A stretch of DNA of 64,000 nt from Nocardia amamiensis (GTDB taxonomy: Bacteria > Actinomycetota > Actinomycetes > Mycobacteriales > Mycobacteriaceae). The stretch spans positions 124,001 to 188,000 of the forward strand of contig NZ_JADLQX010000005.1 of assembly GCF_015477605.1 (NCBI RefSeq), read 5' to 3'. Shown piece by piece: positions 43,739 through 55,100 of this stretch. Made by a program: the position numbers and the translations under genes. Under the pieces are notes generated by a model. The model did not search any database, was not told the origin of the DNA, and saw nothing but the letters and a program-made list of their open reading frames with translations. The stretch's first letter is position 1; each line of letters starts with the position of its first letter.

Positions 43739-44035
43739 TCATCCGCTGGGGTTCTGGCCCTTCTTCCGATTGTGCTCTTCGATAGCCCGTTCCAGCTCAG
43801 CACGGCGCGCGGCGGCATTCGAGCCGTCGAGCTGTCCGGCGAAAGCGGCCCGCGCCGCCGACACCAAACCCTCGGTGACCTCGGGATACGCTCGGGCGAT
43901 ATCGATCAGGGCCGTTTCGGTTTCGATGTCCAGCCCCGTTTCCGAATGCAGCCCACCGCCGGTGGTGACCGAACCTAGTTCACGCTCGAAGTTGCGCCGC
44001 AGCTCGTCTTCGGAGAGATATCGTCCTCGTACCAT
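43739..44035 (-). CDS. 98-aa helical protein, paralogue A of the giant 2 downstream pair
   Basis: Reads MVRGRYLSEDELRRNFEREL, then SVTTGGGLHSETGLDIET, and ends in a charged helix. It is clearly related to the protein at 45830-46126 (shared DELR-NF, SV-TGGG, SE-GLD-ET, IARAYP and AARAAFAGQLDGSNAAAR). GGGAG is 6 nt before ATG 44035. The role is unknown; position beside a toxin and a YezG-like protein suggests immunity or an accessory factor. A short CGGATG/CATCCG hairpin overlaps its stop. Confidence 0.7.
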   Translation of the reverse strand: MVRGRYLSEDELRRNFERELGSVTTGGGLHSETGLDIETETALIDIARAYPEVTEGLVSAARAAFAGQLDGSNAAARRAELERAIEEHNRKKGQNPSG

Positions 44036-44092
44036 CAGTTCTCCCATGTGCGTAGGGTTCCTGCGACGGTCGCTCTGTGCGTGAATCCCCGG

Positions 44093-45676
44093 TCACGCCT
44101 CCACTGAGCCCTGGCGCTGCTGGAAACGCTGCTCGAACTCGGCGATGTACACCGATGGCGCCACCGACGACGAGGATTGCTCCAGCACACCGTCGTCGGC
44201 GATGTAGAAGAGGGCCCGGCCGATCGAGATCTCACCGGGCTCGGTCGGCACGTAGACCATCCAGCCCACACTGATCCGGTCGGCGCGCAGCTCGTCCAGC
44301 GGATACCCGCTGGTGTCCATGCCGCGGTCCTGAATGTACTGGCGCACCCGGGAAATCGCCTCGTCCGCGGCCATCGGCTCGGGCAGCGACAACGCCACAC
44401 CGGCCATGGTCAGCTGGTAGAGGGCGCTGTCGACGTCGAAACTCCCGTCGTCGCCGAACACGTCCACCAGGGTGTCGCGTGTGACGACACCGACTTCTGC
44501 GGCCGACACCAAGGTGGTCACCGCCGCCCGCTGCTGGTCGGTCGGCTGCTCGGCAACCAGTCCGGTGATCACTTCCGCCACCGTGTCGGCGGTCCAGATG
44601 CCCGGCACCGCGTCACTGAGCTGATCAGCCGGTGACGACTCGCCGCGATACCAGTTCCCGTTCTCCCACCAGTAGCAGAACGACAACAATCCATTGGCGG
44701 CACGCGGATTCAACACCGGATTCGCCACCCACTCCGGCGCGCCCGCGAAGAACGCGGGCATCGGCTCGCCGTCGTTGTAGGTGGCATCCAGCTCCGGCGC
44801 GTTCCACACACCACCCGACAGCACGGCCCGCCCACCAGGCAGGACATACAACGTCGAGCCGCTGCGCTTGGCACCCTCGAACCAGCCGAGCGCGGGCAAT
44901 ACCCGCGGGCCCCATTGCGATCCGGCCGCTACGAACGCGGCTGCCATCACCGCCCACCGCGACCACATCACCGGGAAAGCGGGAAAGTCCCGCTCGGACA
45001 AGACCCCGCGCACACCCGCCTCGCGATCGGCTCGGGCCTGTACGGCGGCCTCCTGCGCCGTGCGGGACTGCCTGCCGTCGTGTCCGCAATAGGCCGCCAA
45101 CCAGACCGGCAGAGTATCCCGCGGATATACCTCGAGATCCGCGCGGTAGATCTCCGGCGGGAACAGTTGATCATCGGGGAACGGCTCGTCGCCGTAGTCA
45201 TAGTCGACTTCGATCTCCCCGACATTGGTCAACGTCAGCACCAGTCGCCACCAAGGGCCGTCGCTGAGCTCCGCCGACAGCTGCCGCTGCTCGCGTGCCA
45301 GCGCGAGCACGGCCTCGGTGGGCTGGATGCGCACCGAGCGATCCTGGTCGTCGGCGAAGACGACTTGCGCCACCTCCGCGCCCGTCGTCAGCGCGAACAC
45401 CGCGTTCAGCCGCGCCCACCCCTGGGGACCCGATGCCGCCAGCTCGCGCGCGATCTGGTGGTTGAGTTGCTTGGCCCGCTCGGCGATATCGGAACCCTCG
45501 TCTTCGACGAGAGTGAATTCCACGTCCGGGTCGTCGCTGTGCTCCTGGAAGCTCGTCATGAACTGCCGCATGAAGGCGTCGCCTGCGTCTCCCGCGGTCG
45601 GTTCATCGGGACCGCCGCCGGACCCCGCGTCGTCGCTCGCCGCGCGGTTCTCGGCCTCGTCGTCTGGTCTGGTCAC
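44093..45676 (-). CDS. YezG/DUF600-like putative immunity protein (527 aa)
   Basis: An acidic N-terminus (residues 1-60) is followed by a module with DYDYGDEPFPDDQLFPPEIY and RADLEVYPRDTLPVWLAAY, the pattern of YezG-type (DUF600) immunity proteins of polymorphic toxin systems. Residues about 240-390 form a second region (GWFEGAKRSGSTLYVLPGGR; SFCYWWENGNWYRGES) and the C-terminal part (SVGWMVYVPTEPGEISIGRA) looks like another beta-rich module. No signal peptide. Lying between the two 98-aa paralogues and downstream of giant 2, it is the best immunity candidate for that protein. Confidence 0.65.
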   Translation of the reverse strand: MTRPDDEAENRAASDDAGSGGGPDEPTAGDAGDAFMRQFMTSFQEHSDDPDVEFTLVEDEGSDIAERAKQLNHQIARELAASGPQGWARLNAVFALTTGAEVAQVVFADDQDRSVRIQPTEAVLALAREQRQLSAELSDGPWWRLVLTLTNVGEIEVDYDYGDEPFPDDQLFPPEIYRADLEVYPRDTLPVWLAAYCGHDGRQSRTAQEAAVQARADREAGVRGVLSERDFPAFPVMWSRWAVMAAAFVAAGSQWGPRVLPALGWFEGAKRSGSTLYVLPGGRAVLSGGVWNAPELDATYNDGEPMPAFFAGAPEWVANPVLNPRAANGLLSFCYWWENGNWYRGESSPADQLSDAVPGIWTADTVAEVITGLVAEQPTDQQRAAVTTLVSAAEVGVVTRDTLVDVFGDDGSFDVDSALYQLTMAGVALSLPEPMAADEAISRVRQYIQDRGMDTSGYPLDELRADRISVGWMVYVPTEPGEISIGRALFYIADDGVLEQSSSSVAPSVYIAEFEQRFQQRQGSVEA

Positions 45677-45829
45677 GTCGACGCGATCTCCTCATTCGTC
45701 CGCACCGAGGCACGGCCCCCACGCGGGAGCGGCGCGCCGATGCCCGAGCTGTGTCACTGGTCCCATCCTGGCACAGCGACCCGCCTGACGGCCGCTGAAC
45801 TACGAGGTAGTCGCGCAAATCCTGCCCAG

Positions 45830-46126
45830 CTACGTGCCCGGCCGCTCCGCCGCCTTGCGCCGGTTGAACTCCTCGATTTTGCGGGCGATCACGGCCTGTC
45901 TGGCGGCGGCGTTCGAACCGTCCAGCTGACCGGCGAACGCGGCGCGCGCGGCATCGACGAGTTCGTCGGGCACACCTGGGTATGCGCGCGCGATCGTCCA
46001 CAGCGCCTTCTCGGTTTCCATGTCCAAACCGCTCTCGGAGTAGATGCCGCCACCGGTGAGCACCGAAGCGAGCAGCTCGTCGAAGTTGGCGCGCAGTTCG
46101 TCGTCGGTCGGATAGTCGTCGCGCAC
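45830..46126 (-). CDS. 98-aa helical protein, paralogue B, directly after giant 2
   Basis: Reads MRDDYPTDDELRANFDELLA, then SVLTGGGIYSESGLDMETEK, and AAFAGQLDGSNAAARQAV. It starts 36 bp after the giant 2 stop, with AGGAGG close upstream, and is presumably cotranscribed with it. It is homologous along its whole length to paralogue A (43739-44035); two copies around the YezG-like gene suggest a duplicated accessory or immunity gene. Confidence 0.72.
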   Translation of the reverse strand: MRDDYPTDDELRANFDELLASVLTGGGIYSESGLDMETEKALWTIARAYPGVPDELVDAARAAFAGQLDGSNAAARQAVIARKIEEFNRRKAAERPGT

Positions 46127-46162
46127 GATCCCTCCTTACTCTCGTCCATTGTCCGCGCGGGT

Positions 46163-49100
46163 TCATCCCGCGAAGATGCGGGTGCGCCGGACCGGGTCAG
46201 CGAGCACGTCGCGGATCAGCAAGCCCAGGTCGAAGTCGGGCGGCACCGCGGGATACTGCACATCGCACACCACCCTGCCTGCCACGGTCAGTACCAACCG
46301 CGTGGTGCGATTGTCGACCTGCTGCCACTGCGCGGCCAGCTGCCGGTCTTCCAGATCGATCACCCGCTCGCCCGCGCGCAGAACCAGGCGGGCGCCATCC
46401 CGGTAGAAGACCATGTGCGTCGGCCCGAGGTCTCCATAGACCCCGCCGACCGGCCCGACGCCGAGTGCGACGCCGCGCAGGGCCCCGGTCGAGGGGTCGA
46501 AGTCGGCGACTTCACCGAACCCGGCGTGTGCGCGAACCAGAATCCCGCCGCTCGGAGCAGGCCCGCCATTGCCGCCGTGATCTCGCCCGTTGCCGTACGA
46601 CGCACGCGGGAACGCACGCGACGGGGCGGAATCCGACGAAGGGGAGGCCATCGGCGGCATGGCGGGGATGCCGGGTGCACCTGGCTGGTTGGGCGTTGGA
46701 GCCGCGGGGTTGGGTGCGACGATGTCCGGCCGCGGGATGTGCTGGTCCGGGCTCGAGCCCGAATATTCCTGGTGGCCTGCGGATTCGCGTGTCGAGTTCG
46801 ATGCGGTGTGCGTGGACGACGGATCGCCGTTGCTTCCGGAAATGTCGTTCTGGGGCGCTGCGGGATTGTGTGGGCCCGACGTATCCGGCCAGGTCGGCGC
46901 CACCGGCGTACCCGAAGATGCCGGTGCCGCGGAGTAATTCGCGGTCCCGGGCCCTGATTCGTTCCACCCGGCCGATTCGCTCGCTGGCGCGGAGCCATTC
47001 TGGGAGGGCGAGGCCTCCGGTGGGAGAACGTGCGGCGGAGCAGGTGAGTGCGGAGCGGTCGGGAGGCCCGGCACATGCGGAAACCGCGGTGCCTCGGGCA
47101 GTTCGAGCGAGAAGGGCGCATCCGGCGCACTCGGTTCCCCTGGGAAGTCGCGCAGTTCCGGCCGATTGGGAAGCTCCGGTGCGTCCACTGGCCCTGGTGC
47201 CGGTGGATGGTTCGGAGCGTGCGGCAAGCCCGGCGGGCGCGGCACGTCCGGCGCATGCGGAAGCTCAGGCAATCGGGGAAGACCCGAGGTTTCGGGCAGG
47301 TCCGGCAGCCCGAACCGCGGCACATCCGGCAATCGCGGCTTGTCCGGCGGCTGCGGCGTCTCCGGTCTCTCGGGCAGCCCCGGGAGTTCTGGCAGTCCAG
47401 GCGGTTCCGGCAACTCTGGATGCTCCGGCAGCCCCGGCGGCTGCGACAACTCCGGATGCTCCGGCAGCCCCGGCGGCTGAGGCAACTCCGGCAGCTCCGG
47501 CGGTTCCGGCACGGCCGGTGGGTGCGGCGACCCCGGTAGATCTGGCAACTCCGGCGAATCCGGCAATACCGGATGCTCCGGCAGCCCCGGCGGCTGCGGC
47601 AACTCCGGGTGCTCCGGCAGCCCCGGCGGCTGCGGCAACTCCGGGTGCTCCGGCAGCCCCGGTGACTGCGGCAACTCTGGCAGCTCCGGCGATTCCGGTA
47701 GGCCCGGCGGCTCCGGCGACTTCGGGGGTTCCGGCTGTGGCTGTGGCTGTGGCTGTGGCTGTGGCTGTGGCTGTGGCTGTGGCTGTGGCTGTGGCTGTGG
47801 CTGTGGCTGTGGCTGTGGCTGTGGCTGTGGCTGTGGCTGTGGCTGTGGCTGTGGAAGCACAGGTGGCAGGTGCTGCACGGGGATGTGCAGTGGATCCGGC
47901 ATGTCGAAGTCGTAACGCTTCGGCAGGTGCGGGATGTGCGATCGCAACGACGAACCGGGCAGGAAGGAACGGTCCGGTGTGCCCTCCGGGTTCGGCTGCG
48001 GGCCTGGCGGTTCCGCGCCACCGTCGCCGTTCTCGCCGGTGGTGCCGCCCGGCGGGGTCGGCGTGCCGCCGCGCCCGGAACGCGCTCCGGTCTCCGAGCT
48101 CTGCGACGGTTCCGCACCCGGCTCCGGCGTGCTCTCGGCGTCTTCCGCGTCCGGCTCCGGCATGGTCTCGGCGTCTTCCGCGCCCGGCTCCGGCATGGTC
48201 TCGGCGTCTTCCGCGTCCGGCTCCGGCATGGTCTCGGCGTCTTCCGCGCCCGGCTCCGGCATGGTCTCGGCGTCTTCCGCGCCCGGCTCCGGCATGGTCT
48301 CGGCGTCTTCCGCGCCCGGCTGTGGCTCGTCGCGGCGGGAGCTTCCTTCTTCAGCTGGTTCGTCCGAGTCTTCCCGCTCTGAACCCGATTCTCCTTCCGG
48401 AAGCTCGGACTCGGGTCCAGCCCGCTTGGCAGGCCCGCTCCCGGAGTCCTTCTCCGCAAGGCCGACACCATCGGACGAGCTGCGTTCTGCAGCTTCGCCT
48501 TCGGACGATGTGCGGTCTTCGGACCCGCCCTCGGCCGTCTCGGGTCGTGCGGCCTCGTCCGCTGACGGCGCCGGGCCGGCTTCCCCTTCTTCTGCCGACG
48601 GAAGCGCGCTCGGCGGGGTATCAGGAGTGGGCTGTGGGCCGGCCGGGAGCTCCGGTGTGTCCGCGCGGGGCGGGAGTTGACGGTCCGGTGTGAGCGGCGC
48701 GGGCGCGTAAGGTATTCCGGCGCGCCAGCCGGTCAGCGGCGGGCGGTTGGCGTTCCAGTCCAAGCCGATCATGATGACGTGCTGGTTGGCATCGCGCCAG
48801 GTGGCGGACGGGTTCGCGCGCAGGTAGTTCGACTCGGCCAGGCCGTCTTGCAGCATCAGGATGTCCTGCGGCAGTGGCTCGCCCGCGATGAGGCGGTTCC
48901 ATGCCTCGGCGACGTCGGCGACCGCGTCCAGTGGACGGCGGATCAGCACGCCGTCGCGCGGGTCGCGCACCAAGTGCGCGTCGCGCATCAGATGGTTCTT
49001 GATCTGCTCGATCTCGTCGCGGGTGAACTCCGGCGTGGTGTCGGCGAGTTGATCGGCCACCGGCCGGGCCAGATCCGCGAGGTCGACCACGCCGGTGGCC

Positions 49101-52100
49101 TCGCGGAGAACGTCACTGATGTCGGTGACCAATTGAACTGCGTCGCCGGTCTGTTCGTCGCGCAACTGACCGGCCAACCCTTCCGCGAGCCCGTCGATGT
49201 CGGCCTCGCCTCGGGTCGCGAGCTGGTGCGCGATCTGGGCGATGAGATCCCGTGCGCGTGCGATTCGGTCGGCCTCGCGGTGCGCGGCGAGGTTGTCGGT
49301 GATCGTGCCGATGTCGCTGTCGTCGGAGCGGAAACGCCGGTACTCGCCATCGGCCCACTCCTGTACCCGCGCCCAGTTCTCCTGCGCCTCGCGCTGTCTG
49401 CGCAGGAACGGCTCGGTGAGGTTGCCGCGGTCGGGCACCTCGTCGCGGATATTCCACTCCCGCGCCATCGGCTGCACGTCGGGACGCGGTGCGCGGAACC
49501 ACGGATGGCCTTTGAAGCCCGGGCGGATCCGTCCTGGATGGTTCTTGTCGCTGTACCAGGTGAACCCGGACAGCTTCGCCGACTCCAGGATGATCCGCAT
49601 CGTGTTGTAGAAGACGTCGGCGAACGGCAGCTCATAGGTGGGCACGCCCGGGTCCAGCGGCTTGCCGCCCGGAATGACCGGCAGGAAGTCCGCGTTGACG
49701 CCGGGCCCATTGTCGACGAACGGATCGACCAGCGCCGCCTGGAACGGATCGACCGCCCACCCGCTGACGCCCTCGGGCAGATCGCGCGGGGAGAACTTCT
49801 TCGGCACGGTCCCCGAGTGCCCCCGCTGCTCCCAGCCGGGCCGGTCCGGGTTCACCGGATGCCATTCGCCCTCAGCGTCTTGCCAGCGGGTCAGGTGGAT
49901 GCCGGGGTCGCCGTCGCGCCACCGGGAGGTGACGAACTCCCGGCGCGGCGGCGCCAGATCCTCGGTGTGCCGGCCGCCTTCGCGGTCGGCGATGATCTGC
50001 CGGTACACGATGGTCGTCTCCGGCCGGGTGAACGCCTGCGCGATGGCGGCGCTGCGCTGCAACGCGTCGTGCAGCGCCTCGTCGTGATCGGCGCGCGGAC
50101 CGTCCAGCGCGCCACGCGGAGCGACGACGATGATGCGCGGCCGCTCCCCGTCGACGATGCCGACGCGATCGGTGACGCGGCGCGCACCCGCCTCGTCCAG
50201 GATGTCCCTGGCAGCGCCGCCCAGTTCGGCGATGCGGTCCTGGAGCCTGCCGATCTCGTTCTCGGCACGGTTGACCCGTTCGGCCGCCTCGCGCAGCAAC
50301 TCCAGGTTTCTGGCCCGTTCGGCCACCTCATCGGCACGAATGGTGCGACTGGCCACCTCGTCGAGTGTGTCGGCCAGTTCCTCCGGCCCCAGCCGGTCCG
50401 GATCGACGCGCAGCCGCGCGGCGATGTCGTCGCGCATCACCTGCCACGGCTTGATGCCCAGCACTAGGTCGGCGCGCTCGCGTCCGAGCCGGTCGAGCTC
50501 GGCGGCCACCTCCGCGGACGGCGTCGGCTGCCGCGCGAGGTCGGCTCGCAGCGCGTCGATGCGCCGATCCAGTTCCGCGAGTGCGACGTCCGGGTCGGCG
50601 AACTTGTCTTTGGCGCCTTTGATTTCGGCGCGTTCGGCGACCAGTCGTTCCAGCTCGGCCACGGTCTCCGCGTCCGGAGGCCGGTGCGGACCCGCACCGG
50701 CCGCTTCCAGTCGGGCGATGCGCTGGTCCAGTTCCGCCAGCCGCTGGCCTGCCTCGTTGAACCGCTCCGCGGCGTCCTGGAGTTTGAAGATCGCCGCCAA
50801 GCGCTGCGCGCGCTCCGCCTCGCCGATCACCTCCGGGATCTGCGTGTCGGTCTCGTCGCCGAAACCCGCGACGTCGCGGACGCCGACCAGGTCCGCGGTC
50901 AGTTCCTCGATCATCGCGGTCATGTTGTCCTGGTTCAGCGCCACGTCCGGGTCGTGAATCGTGCGGCCAGGGGTGTCGAAACGGGAGAACCGGTCATCGC
51001 GCTTCGCCCGCCAGAACTCGCGTTCCGAGGCCAGGGCGGCCCGCTCGCGCAGCAACGCGTGGTAGACGCCTTCGGGTGTCCCCGCCAGGTACGTCGCCTC
51101 GATCCGCTCGTCCAGCGCGGCGACGCGCTCGTCGGCCTCGTTGCAGGCCCTGGCGGCGTCCTCCAGCGCATCGATGGCCGCGTGCCTGCTCGCCATTTCG
51201 TCGACCCGCATCGTCTTGCCGCGCAGTTCCGCCAACGTCTCGTCGAGCCGCTCGGGGGTGAGGTCGGCCCGGGGGTCGACCGGCAACGGTTCGGCGCGCT
51301 GATCGCGCAGAGCGCGCAGTTCCTCGCTGCGTGCGACCGCGTCCGCACGCTCGGCACGCAGGCGTTCCAGTTCGGCCTGCGCCTCCGGCGTGACCTGATC
51401 GGTGCGGGTGTCCTCCGGCGCCGAGGGCTGCCCGGTACGTGACGAGTCCGTGTCCGGATGTGGGTCTCCCGAGCCGGGCGGTGATTCCGCAGGCCGGGTG
51501 GTTTCGCCGCCTGGGCGTGCACCCCCGCTGTCGTCGGTACCCGACGCTATGGGATCCGCAGGCGGCTGCTCGGCGACCGGCCTTGCGGTCTCGGCCCCGT
51601 CGCGCGCTGTCGTCGGGTCCGTGGTCTCGGCTTCCGCGCGAGGCGTCCCCGCGTTCGTCGTCCCTGCGCTGTCGTCGGTATCCGGCGCAATGGGATCCGC
51701 GAGCCGCTGCTCGGCGACCGGCCTTGCGGTCTCGGTGCCGTCGCGCGCTGTCGTCGCGTCCCTGGTCTCGGGTTCCGTGCGAGGTGTCCCCGTGTTCGTC
51801 GTCCCTTCCGCATGACCTGCGGGCGAGCGATCGGTTTCGGTCGACCGCCGGCCTTCGGTTGCGGCACGTGGCTGTTCGCCGCCGGGACGCTGCCCCGGCT
51901 CCCCTGCGGTGCGGGCCTGTCCGGACTGCGGCCGGGGCGCACGCGACTCGCCCTGCGCCGGGCCGGAACCGGGAGTGTCGGGTCCGGGCCGCGCGGGCGA
52001 TCCCCCTTCCTCGGGCGGCCGGATCGTGGTGACGTGCACGCCGTTCTCGTCCACCGTGACGAGGCGGAAGTCGATGCGCACTCCCTGATCGGTCAGTTGG

Positions 52101-55100
52101 CGCCTGGTCTCCGGCGCCAGCACCGGGTCCGGCTCGGCCAGCGGCGACGCCACCACCACCCGCTGCCCGTCCGGCAGCACACCGACGCCCTCGGCGACCA
52201 TCCGCGCGTCCTCGGCGGCCAGCACGTCGCGAGCGGCGAGGATCCCGGCCTCGGTCCTGGCGTTGTTCTCCTCGGCCACCGCTTGGTGGAACCTGTTCAG
52301 GTCCGACCGGATGGCGCGGACAGCGGTCGTGAGTTCGGCGACGCGCTGCTCGGCCGCGCGCAGATCGTCGAAGTACTGCACCATCTCTTCGCGCGGCACG
52401 TGCTCGCGGTTGTGCAGCGCCTCCACGCGCCCGATCCCCGCCTGCATCACTGCGTCGACCGCACCCGAGATCCCGTGCGCCGTCATCCCCTCCGTACGCA
52501 CACCCAGCAGACGCGCGCGTTCGGCGATGCTTCGATCGAGCGCCGCGCGGGCGGCCGCGGCGTCGGCAATTCGCTGCTGCAGCTGAGGTAGCGCGTTGCG
52601 CAGTTCCGGCGTGACGGGTTGGTGCAAGCGCGCCGGGCCGTCCTGCCGCCATCCAGTCGGGTCGGGCTCACCGGGCTCGGGAGGCGCCGCGCTCGGCGGC
52701 TCATGCGGTGGATGCTGCGATCCACCCGCACCATGCGGCTCCGGCTCCGCGGTCTGCTCCGCGCCCTCGGGCGGCCACACCCGGATGTCCCCGGGCTCGC
52801 CATTGTGCCGAGACGCCGAATCCGGCTGCCGCGCCGAAGGTTCCTCGGCGTTCCCAGCCTGCGTGCGCGCGGTCTCGTCGGGCGTCCGCTGCCCGGGATG
52901 AGTCTCCTCGGTCTCGGGCCGTATGGCGGTGGAGTCGTCAGCGCGGACGACCGTCTCGCTCGAAGCGCCGGGACGTGCCACGGGCGCCGCATCCAGCGGT
53001 CTGCTCGCACCGTGTTCAGTGGGATCCAGGTGTGGCGCTCGAGCGTCGCGCTCTCGCGCAACGTCAGCGGCGTCCGCACGGACGGCACCGGTCGCATCTT
53101 CCGCGCCGTCCCGGCCGGCATCGGGAGCATCTTCCCGGATGGCACCGGTCGAGTTCTCCGCAGAGCCGGGGGTGTCCTCCCCGACTGCCGGGTCTGCGTC
53201 GGGAACTCGGGCGGCGCCGGACGATGGACCTTCCGGTGGCCGCGACGGCGGTCCCTGCCTGGCCGGCGCGGTTCCGTCATCGCCGTCGTCGGCATCGTCG
53301 GGGCGCGGCGCGTCCGGGTCCGAGGGCGGCGCGGGCAGTTCCCGCGGGTCGGCGCCCTCGGCCGGCAGTGCGCGCTCGTACTGGTCGGCGAGGTCGGCGA
53401 GCCGGCGCAGCTCGTCGGCACGACGTCGGGTCTGCGCGCGCAGCTCGGCCTGTACCTCGGCCAGCTGGGCCGGGGTGAGGCGCTCGTGCCGGTCGATCTT
53501 GCCGTCGCGATAGACCTCGTAGATCTTGGCCCAGCGCTCGGCGTCGGCGCCGGTCAGGTCGACACCGACGATCTTGGCCCAGTCGGGACTGGCACCACGG
53601 TCGGGTCCAGGAGGCGCATCCTCGTCGTTCAGCAGCCCCATGCCCTCGAACGCTTCGGCCAGCGCCTGCACATCTCCGACGACATCGGCCAGATGTGTGA
53701 CGGCCCGGTCGTGCACCGGGAATTCGACGTCGGCCACCCGTGGGTCGGTCAGGTCACCCTGCGCCGTCCCATGGAACGGATCGAGCTCGCCCAGTGCCGC
53801 CGCGTACTCGGCCAGCGCATCGATCACCCGCGCCCGCGTCTGCGGATCGGAGACCAGCCGGGCGATCGCGGCGCGCAGTTTCTTCGCGTCCAGGCCGTTC
53901 GGATCAGGCAGGTACCGCTTCAGGTCCTTGGAGTGCTTCTTCGGGAAAAGGTCCTCCGGCGATAGCCCGAGCCGCCGCGCCAGCCGGTCGCGCGCCGCGT
54001 CCACCTTCGCCTTCGCGCCCTCGACCGTCGGCGCGTCCAGCCCGCGCAGCAGTTTCGCGTACTTGACCAGGGCCTCGATCTGCTGCAAGCGCAACGAGTT
54101 GCGGGTCTTCGGGTCCGCGATGACCTCGGCGAGCCGCTGCGGCGTCAGCTCGGCCGGGTCCAGACCGAGCCGGTGCGCCAGCAGATTTCGCGCGTCGGTG
54201 AGGTTGTGGAAGTTGTCGATGTCCCATGCGGTGCGGGCGTAGTCGATGATCGCTTCGATCTGGCTGGCGCGTATCGCGTTCGCGCGCTGCAGTTCGGCGA
54301 TCCGCTCCGCGAGCCGCCGCGGGGAACGCAGGTCCTCCTCGCTCACGCCGAGGCGGCGGGCCAGCTCGTCACGAGCTGTGCCGATCTGCTCGCGCGTCCT
54401 GGTATCCGGGGCGATCTCCGGACGCCCCGGGCCGTCGGCATCGGACGGCACCGCGCGCCACGCACCGTCGGCGTCGCGCACCAAGGTCACGTCGAGGTGG
54501 CGTCCGCCCACCTCGGCGCGGATCTGCCGCACCTCAGGCGATCCGCCGTCGACGACGTACACCATGCCGTGTCCCCGCGCGTCGAGGCCGCGGAAATCGA
54601 CTGCGGCAATCCGGTATTCGACCCGGACCGTGCCCGCGTTCACCGCATCGGCCAGGCGCGGATTCGCTGCGAGGGCATCGGCGAGAACCCGATCGTGCTC
54701 GCCCGCTCCGTCGATCACGATCAGCCGTCGCGGACCGCCGTTCTCCCCCGGCAGTACACCGATTTCAGGCGTGAGCATGGCGCCGCCACGGGCCAGCACC
54801 CAATTGTGCAGCGCCAGGCTGGACAGCAGGTCGGCGAGTTCGCGTGCCTCGCCGTCCACGCGCACGAAGCGGTCGGCGTCCGCGGCGAACGCCGCGAGAT
54901 CCTCTGCCTGCTGCCGGATCACGGCCAGTTGCTCGGCCAGCGTCCTGCGCAGCGGCTCACCCGCGCCGAGAGTGTCCAGGTCGACGCCGAGCAGCTGCGC
55001 CCACACCGCGCGCTCGTCCTTGATCTGGTCGCGGCGCAGCGCGTTCTCGAAGTACTCGCGCTGACCCTGGTCGCGGCCGGGTTGATCGGAGTCGCTCAGG

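Noticed and set aside
47733..47852. Hexanucleotide repeat as an on/off phase-variation switch.
   Set aside because: A 6-bp unit cannot shift the reading frame; only linker length would vary.
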